A stretch of 64,000 nt of DNA from Comamonadaceae bacterium (GTDB taxonomy: Bacteria > Pseudomonadota > Gammaproteobacteria > Burkholderiales > Burkholderiaceae_C), in the NCBI GenBank assembly GCA_027485285.1, contig JAIXRH010000123.1, positions 1-64,000 on the forward strand. Direction: 5' to 3'. Positions 57,217-64,000 of the stretch are shown here, piece by piece. The notes beneath the pieces were generated by a model. It worked only from the letters and a program-made list of their open reading frames with translations, had not been told where the DNA came from and made no database searches. How positions within the stretch are numbered: position 1 is the stretch's first letter; each line of letters starts with the position of its first letter. The position numbers were made by a program, and so were the translations under genes.

Positions 57217-59634
57217 TCAGCGTAGCTTACCCAAAGCGCGCAGCACCTTTTGTGGTGTGATGGGCTGAGAGAACACATGTGCGTCAAAGGGTGACATCGC
57301 ATCGTTGATGGCATTCATCACAGCTGCAGGCGCGCCGGCGGTGCCCGCTTCACCGGCGCCCTTGGCGCCTAGTTTGGATGTGGCAGTTGGGGTCTGAACG
57401 TGTGCCACCTCAATGTCGGGCATCTCTGCAGACATGGGCACCAAATAATCGGCCATGCTGGCATTGACCATCAAACCGCTGTCATCGTAAAGACATTCCT
57501 CGAGCAATGCGCCGCCTATGCCTTGCACGATCGCACCTCGCATTTGTTCATCAACCAGCATCGGGTTGAGTACGCGACCGCAGTCCTCGACGGCCCAGTG
57601 CTTGAGCAATTTGACAAAGCCTGTTTCCACGTCCACTTCAACGTAAGACGCCTGCACGCCGTTTGTAAAGATGAAAGGGAAGTCTCGCTGTGCGTAATGC
57701 CGCGTGACCATGAGCTCTGGCGTGAAGTCCGCCGGGAGGGTGTCGGATCGAAAATAGGCGACACGCCCCAACTCAGCCAAGGGTAGGAGATCTTGCCCAC
57801 TGCTCGCGTCAACAACCCTGTCGCGTCGCACCGCCAAAGTATTGCTGTCGCGCTTGAGGATGACGGCAGCCACTTTGAGAATGTTGTCTCTCAGCGCTTG
57901 CCCTGCTAGCAACACAGCTTCGCCTCCAATACCGGCTCCGCGGGAGGCCCAAGTGCCGCCGCCATAAGGCGTGGCGTCCGTGTCGCCCGTGACCACGCGG
58001 ACTTTGCTGATATCGACCCCGACGGCATCGGCAGCGATCTGCTGATAAATGCCCTCAGTGCCTTGGCCTTGCTCGCCCACACCAATCAGAACCGTGATGT
58101 GACCCTCTGGATCTAGGCGAATCGTCGCGCCGTCTTGGGAGGCAATGCGGGCACCACCGACGCCGTAAAAAGCAGCGCTCGGGTTGGTGAGCTCAATGAC
58201 TGTGGCAAAGCCAATGCCTCTGAATACGCCTTGCTTGCGCAATGCGGCCTGTTCTACCCGAAGCGCGTCATAGTTCATGAGCTCACGAAGCTTTTGAAGG
58301 CAGGCCTCATGGGAAAGAATTTCCAACTTGATGCCCGAGATACCAGCAGTTGGATAGGCATTGTCGGGAATCACATTGAGTTCACGAATCCGTAAGGGGT
58401 CCATGCCGATTTTTTGTGCTGCTAAGTCCACCAGAGCTTCGGTCACCGCGCAGGCGATAGGGTGCCCCACGCCGCGGTACTGGCAGGTGGGCGTTTTGTT
58501 TTGGAACACGACATCGAGCTTGGCTCGGTAATGCTTGTGCTTGTATGGCCCTCCCACCAGATTGACCACTTGGTTGCCTTCAATGGCGCTGGTGCGCGGG
58601 AACATGGAGTAGGGCCCAATGCCTGTGAGATCCTGCATGTCAAAGCCCAAAATTTCACCGTCGCGGTTCACCGCAATGCGAGCTTGGATGAAGTGGTGCC
58701 TTGCATGTATATCGCTGGTAAAGCTTTCCAGTCGATCGGCCACAAATTTGACCGGACGGCCCAAGATGATGGAAAGCGCCACAGTCGCAAAATCGTCTGG
58801 ATAAGCATGAACTTTGATGCCAAAGGAGCCGCCGACATCCTTGCACACGACGCGAATGGCGCTGGCGGGCAAATTGAATTGGCGACCGTAAAGGTCTTGC
58901 ATCATGTGCGGGGCTTGGCACGAGTGGTACACCGTCAAGCGCTGTTCCGCTGGACTCCAATGTGCGATTTGCGCGCGGGGTTCTAGCGTCACACCCGTGT
59001 GGCGTCCAAACTCAAAATCAATTGCCGCGACGACGTCAGCCTTGGCAAAAGTCTCATCGACTTGACCCACATCGAGAGAGCGTGTGAAACACAGGTTATC
59101 GCCAAGCTCTGGATGGATCAAGGGCGTGGAAGGCTCCAAGGCGCGTTGCATGTCAGTGGCAGCTGGCAACTCTTCCCAGTCGACCTCCACATAAGCCAAA
59201 GCGTCCTCTGCTTGGGCTCGCGATTCTGCAACCACCGCCACCACGGGCTCACCCTGCCAGCAGGCGCGTTCTAGCGCGAGAGGGTATTGCGGTGCCGATT
59301 TCATGCCGGCCAAGTGGCTCAGGGTTGCTACCCAAGGTTGGCAGACCTTGGCCAAGTCTTGTCCGTCCGCCACCAGCAGCACGCCGGGCATGGCACGCGC
59401 AAACTCTGAGTTCACAGACTTGATCCGCATGTGCGCAACTGGGCTGCGCCAGAACACCACATGCCCCATGCGCGGTAACTCAATGTCGTCCAGGTACTGG
59501 CCCAAACCTTGGGTCAGCCGTTCAATGCCACCTCGGGGAACTGAGGTACCGATGTAGCGCTGGTCATCACTGACAGGGGATAGCGGTGACGTGTGGTCCA
59601 CGCTGGGTTCAAGGTTGACGGTATCGCGCTTCAT
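57217..59634 (-). CDS. Xanthine dehydrogenase family molybdopterin-binding subunit (CoxL-like)
   Basis: GRGRYLDDI-like N-term (GLGQYLDDIELPRMGHVVFWRSPVAHMRI), QAPHMMQDLYGRQFNLP, GGSFGIKVHAYPDD, KGAGEAGTAGAPAAVMNAI. Confidence 0.92.
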   Translation of the reverse strand: MKRDTVNLEPSVDHTSPLSPVSDDQRYIGTSVPRGGIERLTQGLGQYLDDIELPRMGHVVFWRSPVAHMRIKSVNSEFARAMPGVLLVADGQDLAKVCQPWVATLSHLAGMKSAPQYPLALERACWQGEPVVAVVAESRAQAEDALAYVEVDWEELPAATDMQRALEPSTPLIHPELGDNLCFTRSLDVGQVDETFAKADVVAAIDFEFGRHTGVTLEPRAQIAHWSPAEQRLTVYHSCQAPHMMQDLYGRQFNLPASAIRVVCKDVGGSFGIKVHAYPDDFATVALSIILGRPVKFVADRLESFTSDIHARHHFIQARIAVNRDGEILGFDMQDLTGIGPYSMFPRTSAIEGNQVVNLVGGPYKHKHYRAKLDVVFQNKTPTCQYRGVGHPIACAVTEALVDLAAQKIGMDPLRIRELNVIPDNAYPTAGISGIKLEILSHEACLQKLRELMNYDALRVEQAALRKQGVFRGIGFATVIELTNPSAAFYGVGGARIASQDGATIRLDPEGHITVLIGVGEQGQGTEGIYQQIAADAVGVDISKVRVVTGDTDATPYGGGTWASRGAGIGGEAVLLAGQALRDNILKVAAVILKRDSNTLAVRRDRVVDASSGQDLLPLAELGRVAYFRSDTLPADFTPELMVTRHYAQRDFPFIFTNGVQASYVEVDVETGFVKLLKHWAVEDCGRVLNPMLVDEQMRGAIVQGIGGALLEECLYDDSGLMVNASMADYLVPMSAEMPDIEVAHVQTPTATSKLGAKGAGEAGTAGAPAAVMNAINDAMSPFDAHVFSQPITPQKVLRALGKLR

Positions 59635-60116
59635 GCCAGTGCCTCCTGACGTTGCTGCAGGACGTCACAGATGGCGTCTACGATGGCTTGGTAGCCGGTA
59701 CAGCGACAGTAATTGCCTGAAATCCAATCACGCACCTCGCCGCGCGTGGCGTTTGGAAGGGTCTCCAGCAGCTCTTTGGCTGCCATCAGCATGCCCGATG
59801 TGCAAAAGCCACATTGCAAAGCGTTGCGACGGACAAAAGCTTCTTGCAGATCGCGGATGATGCCCGTCGCGCTCAGGCCCTCAATGGTCTGCACCTGCCC
59901 ACCGTCGGCTTGGACGGCCAAGGTCAGGCAGCCACGCACAATCTTGCCGTCGAGTTCAACCGTGCAGGCGCCGCAAACGCCGTGTTCGCAGCCCAAGTGG
60001 CTGCCTTTGAGTCCCAGGTCATCGCGCAAGAAATCCACCAGATGGGTACGTGGCTGCACACTGCATTGGTGCGCTTTGCCGTTGACAGTGACTTTGATGG
60101 GGTAGAGATCAGCCAT
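59631..60116 (-). CDS. (2Fe-2S)-binding small subunit (CoxS-like)
   Basis: GCEHGVCGACTVELDG and CGFCTSGMLMAA...NYCRCTGYQAIVDAI. Confidence 0.95.
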   Translation of the reverse strand: MADLYPIKVTVNGKAHQCSVQPRTHLVDFLRDDLGLKGSHLGCEHGVCGACTVELDGKIVRGCLTLAVQADGGQVQTIEGLSATGIIRDLQEAFVRRNALQCGFCTSGMLMAAKELLETLPNATRGEVRDWISGNYCRCTGYQAIVDAICDVLQQRQEALA

Positions 60117-60134
60117 GGTTATTTCCTTGTCGGC

Positions 60135-60992
60135 TTAGACGTTAACGGAATGGGGCAGCATGCGCTGCAACAGCACACCGATCAGGTGACGTTTGGTGTC
60201 TGGCGTGTTGGTGAGGTCGGGCAGCGGATCGACTTCCTCACGCAGGCATGCCACGGCATCCGCCACCAGGTTGGCGTCCAGCGCGCGGCCTTCAAGCAGC
60301 GCCTCGGTTTTGCGTGCACGCAGTGGGGTAGCGTCCAAACCCAGAAGCGCAATGCGTAAGCCGCGCAGCGCAGCGCCTTCACGGCGTGCCGTAGCGGCCA
60401 TGCCAACGATGGCGTAATCGCCGTGGCGGCGCGCCAATTCGCTGAAGCCAAACCAATGGTCTTTTTGCGCCAACGGGAGTTCGCAAGCGATCAGCAGCTC
60501 GTCGGGCTGCAGGGCAGTGCTGTAGAGGCCCGTGAAAAAATCGTCAGACGCAATTCGGCGTTCGCCTTGCGGCCCTTGTGCGATCACGGTACCACCCAAA
60601 GCCAGCAAGCAGGTGGGCCATTCAGCGGCCGGGTCGGCATAGGCAATGGAGCCACCCCAAGTTCCGCTGTTGCGAATGGCACGGTGTGCAATGTGGGGCG
60701 CTGCCGCCTTCAAAAGAGGGGCGTGTTGCGCCACCAATTCGCTGAACTCAATCTCGGTATGCGTGACCAAGGCACCTATGCGCAGTGCATCGCCGTGCAA
60801 GCGGATCCCTTTCAGTGACTCAATACCCGTGATATCAATCACCCACTGGGGCTCAGACAAGCGCATGTTGAGGGTGGCCATGAGCGTTTGGCCGCCGGCG
60901 AGCAGGCGGGCGTCATCGCCATGCGCTTGCAGCAAATCAATGACCTGACTGATTGCTTTGGGCTTGATGTAGTCAAAAGAAGCTGCTTTCAT
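60135..60992 (-). CDS. FAD-binding medium subunit (CoxM-like)
   Basis: MKAASFDYIKPKAISQVIDLLQAHGDDARLLAGGQTLMATLNMRLSEPQWVIDI; HRAIRNSGTWGGSIAYADPAAEWP. Confidence 0.94.
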   Translation of the reverse strand: MKAASFDYIKPKAISQVIDLLQAHGDDARLLAGGQTLMATLNMRLSEPQWVIDITGIESLKGIRLHGDALRIGALVTHTEIEFSELVAQHAPLLKAAAPHIAHRAIRNSGTWGGSIAYADPAAEWPTCLLALGGTVIAQGPQGERRIASDDFFTGLYSTALQPDELLIACELPLAQKDHWFGFSELARRHGDYAIVGMAATARREGAALRGLRIALLGLDATPLRARKTEALLEGRALDANLVADAVACLREEVDPLPDLTNTPDTKRHLIGVLLQRMLPHSVNV

Positions 60993-61020
60993 TGGGGCGC
61001 ACTTTCAAGAAGTCAATAAA

Positions 61021-61656
61021 TCAGGAGCCGAGCAAGGAGCCTAGCCAAACGCCGAAACCTGTAGATAAGGCACCTAAAACAAACCACAGAACCCGTGTGG
61101 CCTCAATGCTAGACGCCGATGGGCTTGCAGCAGCGGGGGCAGGAGAGTTGGTGGCGACTGAAGCTGCTTCGCTCTTGGGGCCCGCTTGGCTCGCATGGGC
61201 CAAATCTGGGGCTGCACCGTCCGCCATCTGCTCATTGAAAGCCTTGAAAAACTGGTCGGCCATTTGTTTGGCCGCGGCGTCGATCATGCGGCCACCCACC
61301 AGACCCAGCTTTCCGCCAATTGCGGCCTGAGCGGTGTAGCGCAAACGCGTGCCGTCTGATTCGTCGGTCAGTTCAACATTGGAATGGCCCTTCGCCATGC
61401 CAGCTGCTCCCCCTGAGCCTTGGAAGCGCAAAACGCAGCCTTCATTGGGACGAATGTCTTCCATACGCACGTGACCCACAAAGCGAGCACGCACGGGACC
61501 AACTTTGACGGCTACACGTGCTGTCCGCTCGGTAGGGCTGGTGGCCTCCATGCCCTCACAACCTGGGATGCAACGCGTCAAGACAGCGGGGTCGTTAAGT
61601 CCAGCCCACACCTTGTCTCGTGGCGCATTGATCAGAATGTCTCCACTTAATTCCAT
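61021..61656 (-). CDS. CoxG-like SRPBCC protein with C-terminal membrane anchor
   Basis: MELSGDILINAPRDKVWAGLNDPAVLTRCIPGCEGME; GGKLGLVGGRMIDAAAKQMADQFFKAF; C-terminal VLWFVLGALSTGFGVWLGSLL. Confidence 0.9.
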   Translation of the reverse strand: MELSGDILINAPRDKVWAGLNDPAVLTRCIPGCEGMEATSPTERTARVAVKVGPVRARFVGHVRMEDIRPNEGCVLRFQGSGGAAGMAKGHSNVELTDESDGTRLRYTAQAAIGGKLGLVGGRMIDAAAKQMADQFFKAFNEQMADGAAPDLAHASQAGPKSEAASVATNSPAPAAASPSASSIEATRVLWFVLGALSTGFGVWLGSLLGS

Positions 61657-61817
61657 GCCATCAATCCTCGAGTTTTCAGGTTTTTTTATTGATGCAACAG
61701 TTTAGTTTGTGAGGAGGCCCATCGCCATAGGTGTGTCCACTGAGCGTCCCTTGTTTTGAGGCTTGAGTTTCTCAAAAGTTGCGGGTAAAGCCCGATTAAA
61801 TTACATAAATCATCATG

Positions 61818-63152
61818 TTAAGCGTCTACTTGATACGACTTGAGACGGTCTAGCGTTTTATGAAATCTCAACAAAAGCTCATGTACTTCGGCCTCAGAAA
61901 TGATCAGTGGAGGGCAAAAGGCAATGGTGTCGCCAATGGCACGCACAATCAATCCTTCTGACTCTGCAATGCGCGCACATTCTCGACCATACTTTGGCAA
62001 AAGTTCGACCCCTGCTAACAGTCCGATCCCTCGAACCTCTTTGACCAAAGGGTGATTCTGAAGTTGTTTCAGCCCGTTCAATAGGCTTGGACCCACCTGT
62101 TGCACATGAGCGACGATATTGAGTTCTTCATAGATTTTGAGGGTCTCTAAGGCGACGGCTGACGCTACCGGATGGCCTGAATAAGTCATGGTCAATCCAA
62201 ACAGACCTAGCTCACCACTTTGGCGCTCAATGGCCTCATAAACACGGGGGCCGATCATGAGTGCCGAAATGGGAATGTAGGCACTTGATAAGGCTTTTGC
62301 GCAGATCAAAAGATCCGGTTGAAGCTTCATGGTGGTCGAGCCAAACATCTCCCCGGTTCGCCCAAATGCTGTGACGACCTCGTCGCACACCAACAAGATG
62401 TCGTGTTTTTTCAAAAGTAATTGCAGTTGCTCGTAATAACGAGCGGGCGGCACAACAATGCCCCCTGCGGCCATCACGGGCTCAACAAAAAATGCCGCGA
62501 TGGTGTTGGCACCTTCCGTATCGATGAGGCGTTCAATATCGGCAATCAGCCGATCGCTGAAGGTTTCTTCGGATTCACCTTGTGTCGCATTGCGCGTGAA
62601 GTGCGGCGTTGTCACATGCAAAAAACCTGGCAACGGTAGATTGAATTTGTCATGTGCGTAGCTAGCCCCTGTCAGGCTTGCTGCAGCAATCGTGTTGCCG
62701 TGATAAGCCAGATGGTGAGAGATAAATTTCTTTTTTGCAGGCTGCCCCAATGCGTTCCAAAAATACCAACTGAGACGCGCCGCACAGTCAATAGCCTCAG
62801 ACCCAGTGCTCGCAAACCAAATTCTGGACATGGGCGCTGGCGCCATAGATAAAAGCTTTTCGGCCAAAGCGATCACTGGCGGGTGACTCTTATGGTTCGT
62901 CAGTGGGTAATAAGCGAGCGTCATCATTTGTTGATGAGCCACATCGGCAAGACGTTGATTGCCATACCCCAGAGCGATGCACCACAAGCCAGACATGGCC
63001 TCGATGTATTCGCGCCCATGAATATCTCGAACCCATACGCCTTTGCCAGACTCAATCACGCTGGCGCCGCGCTTGGCATGCAACGATAGATCCGTCAGAC
63101 CATGCACAACGGCCTGGGCATCTCTGGCTTGAAGAGAGTCGATGTCCGACAT
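61818..63152 (-). CDS. Class III (omega) aminotransferase
   Basis: GVWVRDIHGREYIEAMSGLWCIALGYG, HHLAYHGNTIAAASLTG, LLVCDEVVTAFGRTGEMFGS, LLICAKALSSAYIPISA. Confidence 0.9.
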   Translation of the reverse strand: MSDIDSLQARDAQAVVHGLTDLSLHAKRGASVIESGKGVWVRDIHGREYIEAMSGLWCIALGYGNQRLADVAHQQMMTLAYYPLTNHKSHPPVIALAEKLLSMAPAPMSRIWFASTGSEAIDCAARLSWYFWNALGQPAKKKFISHHLAYHGNTIAAASLTGASYAHDKFNLPLPGFLHVTTPHFTRNATQGESEETFSDRLIADIERLIDTEGANTIAAFFVEPVMAAGGIVVPPARYYEQLQLLLKKHDILLVCDEVVTAFGRTGEMFGSTTMKLQPDLLICAKALSSAYIPISALMIGPRVYEAIERQSGELGLFGLTMTYSGHPVASAVALETLKIYEELNIVAHVQQVGPSLLNGLKQLQNHPLVKEVRGIGLLAGVELLPKYGRECARIAESEGLIVRAIGDTIAFCPPLIISEAEVHELLLRFHKTLDRLKSYQVDA

Positions 63153-63213
63153 GAGCGGCCTTTCAATATTGGCTATGTTTTAGAACTTTTTTAAGTTTAG
63201 GGTCGTCAAAAAT

Positions 63214-64000
63214 TTAGCTTTTGGAGCGTGTGATGCCGTTGCGGTGTTCCATCACTGCACAGACCGAAGCGGTGTCTTGCATTTCAAACCCTTGCTCAAT
63301 CGCTTCGTCATGGATCTTGGCGGCCAGATGAAACAAGGGCGTATCTGCTGCAAGCGTGTCGATGTACCCACTGATGATCGAAATGTCTTTGTGCATCAGG
63401 CGGTGGGTGGCCGAGAGCCCAGTTTGGTAATCCCCAGCCACCATCATTGGCCCCCTCACTTCTAGGATGCGTGAGCTGCCGGCACCGCCAAAGAGCGCCT
63501 TGTAGGCTGACTCTGGCGTGATGCCAGCCTTCTGCGCAAAGGCAAACGCTTCAGCGGTGGACACATTGTGGATGGTCACCAGCAGGTTGGCGACGTACTT
63601 CATCTTTGAGCCGTTGCCAAAAGCCCCCAGATCATGGGTGAGGCGACCAATGCCTGCGAAGACCGGCATCATCCTCTCCACGCCCTGTGCGTCACCGCTG
63701 GCAAACACAATCAGGTCGCCCTTGGCCGCTTGCGCACCGGTTCCACTGACGGGGGAGTCCAGCAAGGTGCCGCCCGCCGCTTGCAGGGTTTGCATGGCCT
63801 GCACTTTGTCTTTCATGGCCAGCGTGCAGGTGTCAGCCACCACAATTTCCCGAAGTCGCGGACCCAGCCCCGCCAACTCGGTCATCACTTGATGCAAAGC
63901 CTGTGGACTTGGTAATGACGTGATGATTTCTGTGCACAGTGATGCCACGTCTACCGCTGATTTTCCGGGCTGCATGCCCTCAGCCTGAAGCTCTTGAACT
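63214..64000 (-). CDS. 3-hydroxyisobutyrate dehydrogenase-like NAD(P)-dependent oxidoreductase (5' end outside window)
   Basis: LDSPVSGTGAQAAKGDLIVFASGD, GNGSKMKYVANLLVTIHNVSTAEAFAFAQKAG, MHKDISIISGY. The N-terminal Rossmann segment lies beyond the window edge. Confidence 0.88.
   Translation of the reverse strand, partial: VQELQAEGMQPGKSAVDVASLCTEIITSLPSPQALHQVMTELAGLGPRLREIVVADTCTLAMKDKVQAMQTLQAAGGTLLDSPVSGTGAQAAKGDLIVFASGDAQGVERMMPVFAGIGRLTHDLGAFGNGSKMKYVANLLVTIHNVSTAEAFAFAQKAGITPESAYKALFGGAGSSRILEVRGPMMVAGDYQTGLSATHRLMHKDISIISGYIDTLAADTPLFHLAAKIHDEAIEQGFEMQDTASVCAVMEHRNGITRSKS

Noticed and set aside
1-64000. Prophage, transposon, toxin-antitoxin, restriction or defence island
   Set aside because: No integrase, transposase, phage structural, methylase, nuclease or toxin-antitoxin genes were recognised. 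Gene content is core-metabolic.

Overview
The 64-kb window is chromosomal DNA from a betaproteobacterium, by gene content and protein style probably Burkholderiales/Comamonadaceae (inference; no taxonomic search was run). It is densely coding and mostly housekeeping. I see no CRISPR array, no prophage and no IS element. Main blocks: rplI (partial)-dnaB; phoH-like; peroxiredoxin; a coupled array alaA-hom-thrC-mobB-moeA-moaD-moaE; clpB; a lysine-rich SWIB-domain protein; aceA behind an AT-rich regulatory region; an OsmC/YcaO fusion plus DUF3297; a B12-binding radical SAM protein; tRNA-Gly and tRNA-Leu; fumarase, cytochrome c and ilvD; lgt; a malonate cluster (GntR regulator, malonyl-CoA decarboxylase, Bug receptor, malonyl-CoA synthetase); a cyanophycin locus; grpE-dnaK-dnaJ; arfB; an Lrp regulator divergent from an AceE-like E1; DedA; an M16 peptidase; and a Cox-like molybdenum hydroxylase cluster with coxG, a class III aminotransferase and a partial 3-hydroxyisobutyrate-dehydrogenase-like gene. 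The most interesting locus is the cyanophycin one (34.0-41.8 kb). It has two tandem synthetase paralogs, one of which has lost the Mur-ligase P-loop. They are divergent from an ABC exporter with an unusual N-terminal module (PH-like segment plus CxxC/CxxC zinc ribbon) coupled to a small DUF1854-type protein. Regulatory signals include two matching sigma-32-type promoters (CTTGAAA-N13-CCTCAG) before clpB and grpE, perfect DnaA boxes upstream of dnaB and dnaK, and palindromic candidate operators upstream of aceA, the malonate regulator and the E1 gene.
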